Part shown: in pieces, positions 1-11,649 of the stretch
How positions within the stretch are numbered: the first letter of the stretch is position 1
Layout: every line of letters starts with the position of its first letter
Assembly (NCBI GenBank): GCA_017163975.1
Contig: JAFFSR010000034.1
Coordinates: forward strand, 124,001-188,000
Reading direction: 5' to 3'
Origin: Anastatus disparis
Taxonomy: Eukaryota; Arthropoda; Insecta; Hymenoptera; Eupelmidae
DNA length: 64,000 nucleotides
The notes under the pieces: generated by a model
What the model was told of the DNA's origin: nothing
Databases searched by the model: none
The model's input: only the letters and a program-made list of their open reading frames with translations
Made by a program: the position numbers and the translations under genes

Positions 1-690
1 AAATTGTTATGAAATTTAGCATAAAATTAAACTTTAGTTTTCATTGAATTATTGTGCTGATTTTTTTCATATTTTTCATTTTGCTATAACTTTTGAACGG
101 ATTGAGCTTTTTGAACACTTTTTTTATATCAAAAGGATTCAATTTCAACTTATGCAAGAATGTTACAGGATAAACTTAGAAGCTCTGATTGGAGAGTAAT
201 ATTCATTATTATTAACAATAATTTTTGAAAGAAATCTTTCTAAATTGAACAAAATAGCTTATAATTTTGGAATAAACGAGCGTTGGTCCGAATGCCTGCG
301 GCTTTTTTCATAATTTGATGTATGAAAGTTACAACAAGATCCGTGACCAAAACATAAAGACCTCTCCTAGTAAGTCATAATTTTCATCACATAATGTAAA
401 AATAATCCCTCAAATTTCCATTGGGACCTACTAATTTTTCAGAAAAATCGAAATTAATAAAAATCAAATTTTTCGTTATTTTAAACTAAAAAACGCTGCC
501 AAGTGCTTTGGCGCAATGCTTTCTCATAGAGCGCATTGAGTTTGAGTATTTTGATTTTATTTTTTTAAATACGATTTTAATATAAATGTCCCTATCCTCT
601 GTATTGGAGGCTTTCTTAATACCTACGAAAACTATATGAATTTTACTCTTTCTTACTTTTGCCATTTGCATAATGTGATTTTATGATGCT
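1..690. other. A+T-rich sequence without a gene
   Basis: No supported gene. About 405-560 is repeated at about 1866-2025, including the words GCCAAGTGCTTTGGCG and GCTTTCTCATAGAG, so at least this part belongs to the repeat complex that fills the first 4 kb. Confidence 0.5.
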
Positions 691-1290
691 CTAAAATTAA
701 AAATGCGTTTATAAAATTAATTTTCCCAAGCTTGTCTTCTTAACACTATAACCAATAACTTGCATACAAATTTTGGAACATTTTCATCGAATAGTTTACA
801 AAAAATACCAAATAATTGAAAAATAAACATTGTTTTAAAATTTTCAAAACGCTTTAACGTTACAATTACGCTAAGAAAACCAGTTTTCAAAAGTTCATTT
901 TATTTAGGCAATCGTGAATGATTTCTATACATGATTTTAAGCTACTTCATCGAGTAGTTTACGTAAAATACCAAAAAATAAGTGAAATTCTATTCAAAAT
1001 TTACAAAATGCTCTAAAATTAAAAGTGCGCTAAGAAAATCAGTTGGTGAAAGTTTTTCTTCTTTTGGCAGTCGCAAATAATGTTCATACAAATTTTCAAG
1101 AAAATTCTTCGAGTAGTTTACGTAAAATATCAAAAAAATGAAAAATCAAAATTTTTTTAAAATTCTTAAAATGGCTCTAAAAAAAAACTGAGCATAGAAG
1201 ATCAATTTTCAATAGCTTCCCCCCTAGTTAGACAAAAAAATAAATTGCATAAGAAATTTGAAGTTAATCCATCGAGTAGTTCTCGAGATC
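690..1290. repeat. Divergent ~162-bp tandem array, block 1
   Basis: The phrase (C/T)ATCGAGTAGTTTACGTAAAATA recurs near 787, 948, 1107 and 1269, about 160 bp apart. Each unit also holds variants of GCTCTAAAATTAAAA and GCTAAGAAAATCAGTT. Units are well diverged, so the array is old. No coding potential. Confidence 0.75.
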
Positions 1291-1316
1291 TTATTGGCGT
1301 ACTGAATACATACACA

Positions 1317-1354
<38 letters not shown>

Positions 1355-1480
1355 TACAGATATTTTCTGGAAACCACTTTTTTCGACTCCCTGAGTCTAA
1401 ATATGTACAAATTAATGAAAAAATAGAAAAAAATTTTTTTTACCGATACAATTCTTTCTCTATGAGAAAGCAAAAAAAAG
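1291..1480. repeat. CA-microsatellite/hairpin module, copy 1
   Basis: A (CA)n run at about 1312-1350 is followed by a conserved ~130-bp tail ending in a small hairpin, CTTTCTC-tat-GAGAAAG, near 1453-1471. The same module lies at 3561-3735 next to the second array block. The short reading frames across it come only from the microsatellite and tail. Confidence 0.75.
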
Positions 1481-1960
1481 AGTTTCTAATAGACTTCGCA
1501 TAGAGGTTCAGTAACACTCAGAAGTAAAAAAAAAACCTGTTCTAATAATATAAAATTTTCCATTGAGACTTAATAATTTTCTGAAAAATTGAAATTAATA
1601 AAAGTCAAATTTTTCGTTATTTTAAACTATAAAAAAATGAGTTTCTAATAGACTTCGCATAGAGGTTCAGTAACACTCAAAAGTAAAAAAAAAAACCTGT
1701 TCTAATAATATAAAATTTTCCATTGAGACTTAATAATTTTCTGAAAAATTGAAATTATTGTAAGTTACATTTTTCGTTATTTTAAACTTTAAAAAATAGA
1801 GTTTCTAATGGACTTCGCATTGAGGTTCAGCAACACTTAAAAGTAAAAAAAAACCTGTTCTAATAATATAAAATTTTCCATTGGCACTTAATAATTATTC
1901 AGAAAAATCGAAATTATTGTGTTACATTTTTCGTTATTTTAAACTTTAAAAACGCTGCCA
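1478..1960. repeat. Tandem ~160-bp repeat, three units
   Basis: Units starting with GAGTTTCTAATAGACTTCGC begin near 1480, 1639 and 1800. Each continues through a poly-A stretch, CCTGTTCTAATAATATAAAA and TTTTTCGTTATTTTAAACT. The last unit runs into the element tail at 1951-2000 that also occurs at 491-535. Confidence 0.75.
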
Positions 1961-2290
1961 AGTGCTTTGGCGGAATGCTTTCTCATAGAGTTCTTTGAGT
2001 TTCATTAATTTTTTTCTATTTATTTAAATGTAATTTTAATATTAAAAAATTGTCTAACATTAATATTTACTCATATTGTACTTTATAAATTTCGAACATA
2101 TATGCTAGCTTTTTGCTTTTTCAACATTTATAATTTATTTTAAATCATCAATTAATACAAAAAAATTTGTTCTATTGAAAAAATGATATAATGTAGTAGT
2201 AAAAAGAATGATGACAACAAAATTTCTAATCTTTATAAAATGCAATCATATTTATATATAAATACAGTTCATGTTTATGGCCCTATGAAA
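1961..2290. other. A+T-rich spacer
   Basis: No gene or clear repeat beyond the shared tail at its start. Confidence 0.4.
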
Positions 2291-3560
2291 AAAACTACTC
2301 TATGAATAGCAATTTTTAATAGCTTCCCGTCTAGTTATAGAAAAACATAGATGGTATACAAAATTTGAAGCAAATCCATCGAGTAATTTTCGAGATCTAA
2401 CTGGTTAAATAAATAACATTTTTTTTTCAAAATTTCTTTTTTAAAATTCTAAAAATGCTCTAAAATTAAAACTACGCTATGAAAATCAATTTTTGAAAAT
2501 TTCCCTTCTTTTGGCAGTCGCAAATAATTTCCCTGTAATTTTTAGAACAAATCTATCGAGTAATTTACGTAGAATAAAAAAAAATAAGAAAAGAAGAATC
2601 AAAATTTTTTTTTAAACCTTTAAAATTCTCTAAAATTGTAACCACTCTAAGAAAATTAGTTTCCAAAAGCTTATTTTTTTCAGACAATAGCAAATTAATT
2701 GTATGAAAATTTTGGAGAAAATTTATAGTATGGTTAACGCAAAAAAGAAAATAAATGTAAAATAAAAATTTTTTAGAAAATTTTCAAAGTGCTCTAAAAT
2801 TAAAACTGCACTGAGAAAATTAGTATTCCAAAGCTTGTTTTCTTCAGATAGTAGCGAATTAATTGCATACAAATTTTGGAGCAAATCAATCGAATGGTTT
2901 TCGTAAAATAGAAAAAAATTAAAAATAAAAATTTTTAAAAAATTTTAAAAATGCTCTAAAGTTAAAAGTGCGCTAAGAAAATTAGTTTACAAAATTTTTA
3001 ATAATTTTGGCAGTCGAAATAAAGTTCCATACAAATTTTCGAACAAATTCTTCGAGTAGTTTACGTAAAATACAAAAAAAAATGAAAAATCGAAATTTTT
3101 AAAAATTCTTAAAATCATTCTAAAAAAACTGCGCTAAGAAAACCAATTCCCAATAGCTTCCGCACCAGTTCATCAAAAAATTGAATTGTATGGAAAATTT
3201 GAAGTAAATCCATCGAGTAGTTTTTAAGATTTTATTGGCTTAATAAATAGAAACATTTTTTTCAAAAATTTCAAAATGCTCTAAAATTAAAACTGAGCTA
3301 AGAAAATCAGTTTTTAAAAATTTATTTTATCCGGGCAATCAGAAATAAATTCCATGCAAATTTTGAAGCAAATTCATCGAGTAGTAAACAAAAAAAAACC
3401 AAAAAACGAAAAATCGAATTTTTTTTTTTTTTTTTTTTTAAACTTTAAAATGAAAACTACGCTGGAAGAACCAAATTATCAATAGCTTCCCAGCAAGTTA
3501 GTCACAAAACTAAATTCCATGCAAAATTAGAAGCAAATCCATCGAGTAGTTCTCGAGATA
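2290..3560. repeat. Divergent ~162-bp tandem array, block 2
   Basis: Same monomer as 690-1290. The CATCGAGTAG phrase or a variant recurs near 2380, 2547, 2720, 2890, 3048, 3210, 3375 and 3540. The block ends, like block 1, at the CA/hairpin module. Confidence 0.75.
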
Positions 3561-3960
3561 CAGTTTACTAACTGAATTCATACATCCACACACACACACA
3601 CACACACACATACATACAGACATTTTCTGGAAACCACTTTTTTCGACTCACCGAGTTCAAATATGTACAAATTAATGAAAAAATAGAAAAAAATTTTTTT
3701 TACCGATACAATGCTTTCTCTATGAGAAAGCAAAAATAGAGTTTCTAATAGACTACGCATTGAGGTTCAGCAACACTCAAAAGTAAAAAAAAAACCTGTT
3801 CTACTAATATAAAATTTTCCATTGGGACTTAATAATTATTCAGAAATGGACTTCGCATAGTGGCTCAGCAACACTTAAAACTTAAAAAAAAAACCTGTTT
3901 TAATAAAAAAAATTTTCTATTGGGACTTAGTCATTTTTAGAATTCTTGGACTTAGAATCT
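3561..3960. repeat. CA-microsatellite/hairpin module, copy 2, plus array residue
   Basis: (CA)n at about 3587-3610, then the same tail as at 1350-1480 with hairpin GCTTTCTC-tat-GAGAAAGC at 3713-3731. One and a half degenerate units of the 1478-1960 repeat follow. Confidence 0.7.
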
Positions 3961-4025
3961 GACACTATAAAATATCCACTTGATGTTTTGAGTTGATATA
4001 TCAATTGATTTGTCAATTGATTTTT

Positions 4026-5190
4026 TTAAGCAGGGTTGTTATATTCATTGTTCGTTACAAGACCATCAGCACTGACACATATCCATGGTTGTGCTGGCAT
4101 TACAAACACTCCAAGCTGAATCACTTTTGACTCATAAAGTTGTTCGTATTTAATTATAGCTTTTTTTTCATTTTTTTTTTCCATACTCAATTGCTGCAGT
4201 TTTAAGGTCCTTGTCGATACTCAAAAATTCTTCAGCTGATATACTGACTTCTTTTTTGCTTCTAGTTTTAATCTTATGTGCCCTTGAACTAGCACTGATC
4301 CTTACTCTTCTGATGTTGTTCCAAAGCTCACAGTTAGATTGATCCACAGTCTTAATGCACGTATCAACAATACAACTTTCTTCCATGAATATATTTCTAT
4401 TGTAATATTCTTTGTCCTCAGGGTGCAAATTGTCAATACATGATTGAAACATGTTACTGCTCTTTGATGCAAAAATTAATAAATTAATAAATCTTTTCAA
4501 TTGCAATACAAGCCTTTCTTCATTAATTTTTTTTCCATTTCTTTGATAATAGAATTAGCTAATAATTCTTCTTTGTTACAGCTTTCAATTTCAATACATC
4601 TTCTCAAAGGGCAGTTGATATCTTTCAAGTCATCTAAAGTCAAAACATATGGCTGAACATCTGAATACCTTTTTCTCTTTTTGAAAACATCTTGAAGAAT
4701 AAGCGGTTTTGCATACATATCTTTCCCAAGCTGTTTATCCGTTGGTTTACCCCATTCTTGTTGAAATGAAGTTTTGGACTCACTTCGATGGGTGTTGATG
4801 AAATGATTAAGGCTGTAAATATGTTTGCACTGATTCTTATTTGCAGACACACAATTACATGTAGCATGAGTGATATGGCGTACATTATTTAACTGAAACA
4901 ATTCAATATCACCAATAAATTTTAATTAATGATATTATTTACTAAAGTTAAAAATAATAGCACTCAGAAAACTCACTTCTAACTTTACTTCATAAGGATC
5001 TGAATTAACCGATGTTGTCCTAACAACACTACTACGAATTAATCTTGAGCCATTTATTCCTATCAATTCTTCAAATCTTTTCACATGATGAACAGCTAAC
5101 TTTTTTCCTTTATCAATTTTCTGAGATGAGAATTCAATTGAATGTGATATTGGTGCAAATCCAGTGCGTATAACCTGATCCATCTCGCTA
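4026..5190 (-). pseudogene. SWIM zinc-finger / YqaJ-like nuclease gene fragment, broken
   Basis: Read right to left, exon 5190-4977 (ATG at 5183) ends at a consensus donor GTGAGT (4976-4971). An 84-bp phase-0 intron ends at TTGTTTCAG, and coding resumes at 4892. The second exon carries CxC...CxH (CNCVSANKNQCKH), a SWIM-type zinc site. Downstream, in another frame, RRVRISASSRAH and then a YG box match the start of YqaJ-like nuclease domains found in many uncharacterised arthropod proteins. The frame changes near 4500, by a lesion or a very short intron, and again in an A-run near 4180. Past that run a DGLV motif is readable, then a stop at 4026-4028. The ExK part of the nuclease site is absent, so the copy is inactive. 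Whether it is a host gene copy or transposon cargo is open. A second donor (GTAAGT, 5297-5292) suggests an upstream leader exon. Confidence 0.65.
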
Positions 5191-5531
5191 CTGATTGCAT
5201 TAAAAAATAGTATTACTAATTTTCTAAATGTTTGTTAGCATTAATTAAAATAACTGAATAATATATTATTTTTACAAGATGTAATTAGAATACTTACATT
5301 TACAGTTGCAAAAAATAACGATTATTTACATTCATCTTCATATATTCAAAATAGAATTCTGCTACTATGATGTTCCGAATTTCACCAACAGAGGCTCTGA
5401 TTGAGTGATAAGCACGAAGTGAATAGCAGGGGAGAACATTCTAAAGTTGTTTACAAAGTCTTATTATTGTAAATGCTGTAGTTTTAAGAATAAACAAGTA
5501 AAAATGAAATAATAATATCACTTTAAAAAGC
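5191..5531. other. Upstream sequence of the SWIM/YqaJ fragment
   Basis: Holds a possible leader exon on the minus strand: an acceptor AG at 5192-5191 just before the ATG exon and a donor GTAAGT at 5297-5292. No other feature seen. Confidence 0.3.
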
Positions 5532-5937
5532 TTAACGGGATGTCGGAGCTGCAGCAATTGAGGTTTTTTTTAATTTTATCAATATCTTTTTAAATTCATA
5601 AATTAAACAAATATAATGACTTGTTCGCATTAAAGCTATATGAATACAATAATTTTTGTTAAAATAAAAAATCATTTGGACTTGTTATTTTTTTATGAGC
5701 TTGGCTTGGAAATTAGATATCAAACTCGACAAATCTAACCTTAAAATACGATACATTGAAAGTTTTTATTATAACTTCTTATGTATAATATTTTGGTGGA
5801 TTTCTTGAGTTGTCCGCACTAAAATTTAATCTTACTAATTTTTTTTTGTAGCAAAAAAACTCGATTAAACTCATCGTTTATTCATAAGTTAGGATTGGAA
5901 ATATTATTAGAAAGAGGCCAGCTTCGTCATGCTCTAA
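5532..5937 (+). mobile_element. TTAA family A non-autonomous element, copy 1
   Basis: Starts TTAACGGGATGTCGGAGCTG and ends CAGCTTCGTCATGCTC, imperfect inverted termini. The right TTAA has decayed to CTAA. About 405 bp, with no transposase. Internal landmarks (GCACTAAAGC, AACCTTAAAATACGATA, CGCACTAAAATT) recur in the other family A copies of this window. The TTAA target and insertion style are like piggyBac and several other DNA transposon groups; I cannot assign the superfamily. Confidence 0.85.
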
Positions 5938-8128
5938 ATGGACAGTTTCATTTCTAGTCTATGTCGAATGAAATGTTTCATGTCGTACGTGTTAGATTTT
6001 TTTTTTAACTATAGTACTTAAAACTATGATACTCTGTATATTACTTTGAAATATCGTCTTCTAACATGGTATAAATGCATATAAATGTAATTTATATTGT
6101 ACTGGTATTTTGCTTAAGGTAGCTCCCTTGGGTTATTCACGTCATGCAGAACATAATTGGAAAATTATTTTTAATTAGCTTTTTTATGAACTTTATGGAT
6201 TGCCCACACAGCATGTAAGCTTCCTGGAAGCTTTCCGGAAGATGTGGAAGAAAGGTTGGAAGCTTTCAGGAAGTTTCCAGTGAAAACTTCTCGGAAGATG
6301 GATATGTCCTCGATCAGGAGTCTTCCGTAAGTCTTTTATGGAATATTTCAGTGAAAGCTTACTGGGAGCCTCCGTAAGTCCTTCATGGAATATTTCAGTG
6401 GAAGCTTACTGGAAGCTTCCGTAAATTATTCATGGAATATTTCAATGGAAGCTTACCGACAGCTTCCGTACATCATTCCTGAAATATTTTAGTGGAAGCT
6501 TCCAGGAAGCTTTGGTAAGTTTTTCGTTGAATATTTCAGTGGGATATTACCGGAAGCTTCCTGGAAGTTTCCCGGAAGATATGGAAGAAAGGTTGGAAGC
6601 TTCCAGGAATATTCCAGTGAAAAGTTCCCGGAAGATGGATATGTCCTTGATCAGGAGTCTTCCAAGTCGTTCATGAAATATTTCAGCGGAAGTTTACCGG
6701 AAGCTTCCGTAAACTTTTCATGGAATATTTCAGTGGAAGCTTACTGGAAGCCTCCGTAAGTTTTTCATTAAATACTTCATTGTGAGGTTACCGGAAGCTT
6801 CCGTGAATTATTAATGAAATATTTCAGTGGAAACGTACTGGAAGTTTCCGTAAATTATTCATGAAATATTTCAGTGAAAGCTTACTGGAAGCTTCTGTAA
6901 ATTTTTCATAAAATACTTTATTGGAAGCTTACTGAAAGCTTCCTTAAATTATTCGTGAAATATTTCAGTGAAATATTAAATAAGTGATGAACTAATATTT
7001 CTTTGGAATATTTCAGTTTATGAATATTAAATAATTCATTGAAATATTTCTGTAATATTGCTGGAACATTTCATGTTTTTTTTCAAAAAATTTTTGAATC
7101 CGACACTGAAATATTCAAGTAAGTTGTTACATTATTTCTTGAAATGTTTCAAATTAATATTTCTCAAATCTTTCAAAATACATGTCATGAAATATTCCTG
7201 TTATATTTGAAAAATATTTCATGAAGTATTTAAAAAAATGTTTGAACATAACTCTGAAATATTAAAAAAATATTACTGCACCATTTCTTAAAATATTTTA
7301 AATCAATAATGCGCAAATTTTTCAAAAAATATTTCATGAAGTATTTTTGTAATATTCCAGAAATATTTCATGAAGTATTCCAAAAAATTTATGAATATAA
7401 AAGTGAAATATTGAAGAAATATTGTCTAAATATTGTCTAAATATTGTCTTAATATCTTGCGTGCGTAGCGATTCTTCCATCTTGCCAGCAGGTGGCTACT
7501 TGATTATATTTTCATGTGATCGTAAATGCGGTTGAAAAACTCTTGCAAGTGGTGGAACGTTCTCTCGTTTAGTATATAAGACCAAAAATTCTTGATACAA
7601 ATAAATAAGCGCTTAAATTCTGAATAACAAATAAATATATAGTATCTAATATGGTTTGAGATGCAACTCTTACAAAATCAAAAATAATATCTGATAGAAT
7701 CTTTCACCAATATTACTAATCAATATTTCATGAAAGATTTTAGAAATATTTCAGAAACATTTCTTGAAAGATTCATAATCTTTTACGAATCCTTTAATAA
7801 AATATTTCTGCAATCTTTCAACAATATTACGAATCAATATTTCATGAAAGATTTTAGAAATATTTTAGAAACATTTCTTGAAAGATTCATAATCTTCCAT
7901 GAATCTTTCGATCAAATGTTGCTGCAATCTTTCAACAATATTACAAATTAATATTTCACAAAATTATGAAAGAATGTTACAGAAACATTACATAAAATAT
8001 TTCAAATCAATCTTCTAGGTGGACATATAAATATTTCAGAAACATTTCATATCAATATTTCTGTTTTATTCCGAATCTTTCAATAAAATATTTCAGAAAT
8101 ATTTCAGAAATATTTCATGCTATGTGGG

Positions 8129-8490
8129 AAGTTATATAAAAAAGGACGTCATTGTTATTAAAAAATGACGTCATTTTTCGTTAACATTTAACATACTAAA
8201 CGACGTCATTTTTGTCCTAATCCCTAACATTCTGAATGACGTTACTTAAAACACCTTTTGGTGTGTCAAGTAATGTATTGGGAAAATATCGTCATTAGAT
8301 ATAATAAAAAATTTGAATGAAAAGGACTTGTTTTTTGTTATTGCAATAAAGTCATTTTCGTTAAAAAAATTACCAAATTTTTATAACAATTATCACATTT
8401 TTATAAAAATGTCTTTTTGGTGTAGCTATAGCGTCATTAACGTTGTTTTTTATTAACTTACAAACGAGAATAAGCCATATTTATGAGTGC
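8129..8490. repeat. GACGTCATTTT repeats
   Basis: TGACGTCA-type words occur near 8153, 8167, 8202 and, weaker, 8238. They lie between the internal GGG terminus and the 153-bp array. Confidence 0.5.
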
Positions 8491-8609
8491 TAGTGTAGTG
8501 TCCGTTTTACGTCCATACAAAATAATAATTCCTGATTTATTAGTCTACTGATGGAATCTTCCATGGAATGTTTACGAAAGCTTCCTGAAGCCTTCGGCCC
8601 AAATGTTTC

Positions 8610-9480
8610 AGTCAAAAATTTCCAATATTCAGCTGCAAGGTAAATGCAGTCTTCCTTAGAGCTTCCTTGGGTCTTTCCCTGCAATAATTTATCAATCTTC
8701 GAACAGAATCTTCCTTGCGAGGTTTACGGAAGCTTCCAGGATACTCGAACCAGAATATTTCAGTGAAAATCTTCAATATTTCGCTATAAGGTAAACGGAG
8801 TCTTCCATTCAAGCTTCCATGAAATCTTTCAGTGCAATGATTCATCAATCTTCCAACGGAATCTTCCTTGGAAGGTTTACGGAAGCTTTCAGGAGCCTTC
8901 CACTGGAATGTTTCAATGACGATTTCCAATATTTCGCTGAAAGGTAAATAGAGTCTTCCGTTTAAGCTTCCATGAAATCTTTCGGTGCAATGATTCATCA
9001 ATCTTCCAACGGAATCTTCCTTGGAAGGTTTACGGAAGCTTTCAGGAGCCTTCCACTGGAATGTTTCAATAACGATTTCCAATATTTCGCTGAAAGGTGA
9101 ACAGAGTCTTCCGTTTGAGCTTCCATGAAATCTTTCGGTGCAATGATTCATCAATCTTCCAACGGAATCTTCCTTGGAAGGTTTACGGAAGCTTTCAGGA
9201 GCCTTCCACTGGAATGTTTTAATGACAATTTTCAATATTTCGTTAGAAGGTAAACAGAGTCTTTCATTTAAGCTTCCATGAAATCTTTCGGTGCAATGAT
9301 CCATCAATCTTCCAACGAAATCTACCTTGGAAGGTTTACGGAGGCTTCCAGGGGTTCTTAGTAGAAAGTTTCCTTTGCAATATTCCAGAAATATTTCTGT
9401 TTCCTTCCATAAAGCTTCCATACATACTTCAATGAAATATTCCATTGGAATATTTCGGAATATTCCAATGATATCTTTCA
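8610..9480 (-). repeat. 153-bp tandem array that stays open as an ORF
   Basis: ATGAAATCTTTCGGTGCAAT recurs near 8820, 8972, 9125 and 9278. Because the period is 51 codons, a 296-residue frame stays open on the minus strand (9502-8612) with repeats such as KEDSVGRLMNHCTERFHGS. It has no recognisable domain and lies inside a non-coding element, so I treat it as a by-product of the repeat length rather than a gene. Confidence 0.7.
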
Positions 9481-10157
9481 TGCTGTGTGGGTGAACGTAC
9501 AATTACCTAAGAAATAGATACTTTAGGGTGCAGAAAAAAAATTATTTCATAACAATCACAACCCTAGTCGTGGAGATATTAATAATTCAAAACGAAATAC
9601 AAAATATTTTTTGCAACTACAGGAAACTTTTTTATTTTTCATATGATTGGGACATAATAAAGCTCATTTTGTGCATTAAAAACTTTCAAAAGGAGTCACC
9701 CATGGAATTTAAGTGATAGTGCTTACAGTTTGAACGTAAATTACAATTTATTTAAAAAAATTATAAAGCGTATCAATAAACAATTGTAATTTACGTTTAA
9801 ATTATAAGAACTATCACTGAAATTTCATGGATCCCTCTGAAATTTTTGTAGGCTTAAAATGAACTTTATTACGTCCCAATCACATGAAAAATAAAAAGGT
9901 TTTCTGTATTTTTAGAACATTGTTTGTTTCCCTTTTTGAATTATCAATATCTCCGCAATTAGGGTTGCAATTGTTATGAAATAATCTTTTTCTGCACCCT
10001 AAAGTATCTCTTTCTTAGGTAATTGTACATTCAATGCATAAAATTTATAAAAAAGCTAATTAAAAATAATTTTTCAATTATGTTCTGCATGACGTGTATA
10101 ACCCAAGGGAGCTACCTTAAAAGAGTTGGTAAGCGGTTTTATATTTGATTTAGTCTA

Positions 10158-10415
10158 TGATAAACTTCGAGCATATACTACTGGAGGAAGCCTCCCAGCT
10201 ATTAATTGCGTTATAAGGCGAAGAGAGAAAAAGCCTCTATTTTGGTACGTGCTATCTCTCTCTCTCTCTCACTTTCTTAGTGGGGAACAGAAGCAGCCAA
10301 TCAAATCAGGCTAGAGAAAGACAGCACTTACCAAAATAGAGGCTTTCTCTCTCTTCGCCTTGTAACGCTTGCTGCCATTCGAAGGCTTCCTCCAGTAGTA
10401 TATGCTCGAAGATGA
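10158..10415. repeat. Short fold-back palindrome
   Basis: CTTCGAGCATATACTACTGG at the left returns inverted at the right. The stem continues through GGCGAAGAGAGAAA...CCTCTATTTTGG. The loop holds a CT run (10256-10272). About 110-bp stem arms; termini not resolved. Confidence 0.75.
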
Positions 10416-10616
10416 TAAGTCCTTTCATGTGATACGTTCCAGACAACTTATTTTTAAACTATAGAACTCAATGATATGTTTTATTATCCAACCTAGATTA
10501 CATTGATTTGCATTGACATTATGTTACAGTAGGTCATTTTAAAATTATTTGCAAAATTTTAGAACTTTAAGTGTCATAATTTTAAAACGAATAGTCCAAC
10601 ATGTGTATCATTAAAT

Positions 10617-10819
10617 ATTTTTTGACACTCCGTGCGAGAAGCTCGATTTCACGCACGCTGTACAAAGTGACACGTGCGAAAATGGAGCTTCTCACACGTC
10701 GTGTCAAAAAATAGTGTTCAATACTCGTGTGACCTTTTCACCCTCGCTTCGCTCGGGTGCAAACCGCCACACGAGTAAAAAATCACCTTATCGCACTAGT
10801 ACCGAAGTATACTATTATT
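10617..10819 (-). mobile_element. Twin-hairpin element, family 1, copy 1
   Basis: Read on the minus strand: ATAGTATACTTCGG, then hairpin 1 with apex CACCC..GCTTCGC..GGGTG, then a T-run, then hairpin 2 (stem GACAC..CGTG..GAGAAGCTC), ending GTGTCAAAAAA. Both stems are imperfect but long. The same arrangement lies at 57488-57697. Locally G+C-rich. No coding potential and no recognised family. Confidence 0.7.
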
Positions 10820-10938
10820 TGTCGCTAGACCAAAAATGGAACTTGCCCCCAACTTTTTTAAAGTAAAATTACAATCCAACCCACATTACATGGATCTGTA
10901 TTGATATTATAGACAGAATATTCTAAACTTATTCACCA

Positions 10939-11544
10939 CACTGAAAAACTTAGAGAGTTGCATTCACTCCCTATCGGCGTAAATCCAACTCTCAGTAGGG
11001 GAGTAGAGGGGTAGGAGTTACATTAACGCTGCCTTGGAGAGTAGAAGATACTCCCCAACTTTTAAAGTCTGATTCACTTGCTATTCATGATGTAAACACA
11101 AGTATTTTAGGTTAGAAAATTATGCAAAATGTAAGTTTACGAGCGAAATTTGTATCTAATATATTTACAAAACTATATTGAGAAATAATTGTAAAAAGTA
11201 ACCTACAAACAAGCAATATATTGATTGTTTATAGGTTGTTATTCTTAATATAAGCTCCTGAAATTTAAGGCTAGGATTTTTTAACCACGCAAAATTTTGT
11301 TTGTTATAATTTAATTAATAGTCTTAAATAAAGATTCTACTTCTACTGTTACGTCATGTAAACTTTTATAAGCTAAAATAATTGAGCTCACATCGTTAAT
11401 TTCAAGTAAATCACACTTTAAAAGTTGGGGAGTATCTCCTACTCTCCAAGGCAGCGTTACTCTGACTCCTACCCCTCTACTCCCCTACTGAGAGTTGGAT
11501 TTACGCCGATAGGGAGTGAATGCAACTCTCCAAGTCTTTCAGTG
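10939..11544. mobile_element. CACTGAAA fold-back element
   Basis: CACTGAAAAACTTAGAGAGT at the left matches CACTGAAAGACTTGGAGAGT inward from the right. The inverted repeat extends about 150 bp (GTTGCATTCACTCCCTATCGG, then CTCAGTAGGGGAGTAGAGG). It is flanked by CA on both sides where TA would be expected for mariner-like ends. No coding sequence. Confidence 0.75.
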
Positions 11545-11649
11545 CAGATCGATAAATAATTTTAAAATATCTCATCCGATGCGTAAAATCCTTTTCATTA
11601 GTCAAAAATGTGATTTTTTCAATTTGGTGGTTGTCGTAAGCTTTCTCAG

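Larger units (their letters stand above)
6203..9491. mobile_element. CCC...GGG satellite-bearing element
   Basis: Ends CCCACACAGCATG and CATGCTGTGTGGG, flanked by TG on both sides. The uninterrupted partner arm (10028-10040 on the other strand) has a single TG, so this is a clean insertion with an apparent 2-bp duplication. The inside is built almost entirely of degenerate palindromic words: GGAAGCTTCC and GGAAGTTTCC at 6220-6930, GAAATATTTC at 6940-8120. A unique segment at about 7460-7600 holds GTATATAAGACC. An internal terminus-like CATGCTATGTGGG ends at 8128, so two elements may be joined here. Confidence 0.8.
6114..10120. mobile_element. TTAA fold-back element split by a larger insertion
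   Basis: Both ends read TTAAGGTAGCTCCCTTGGGT inward. The left arm covers 6114-6202 and resumes at 9492; the right arm is about 9780-10120. Arms match through CATGCAGAACATAATTG and TTTAGGGTGCAGAAAAA. The left arm is interrupted by 6203-9491. Reading frames inside it are strand shadows of the palindrome. No transposase. Confidence 0.85.

Noticed and set aside
1291..1473. Short frames over the CA microsatellites
   Set aside because: Composition artefacts of CA repeats, repeated at 3578-3760.
3713..3750. Helitron 3' end (hairpin followed by CTAA)
   Set aside because: The sequence after the hairpin is part of a tandem unit that also occurs without the hairpin, and no TC-type 5' end or RepHel gene is present.
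8612..9502. 296-codon minus-strand frame as a gene
   Set aside because: It is the 153-bp tandem repeat read in an open frame, without any domain, inside a non-coding element.
10126..10314. 62-codon plus-strand frame at a fold-back
   Set aside because: Lies within a palindrome and a CT run; no similarity recognised.
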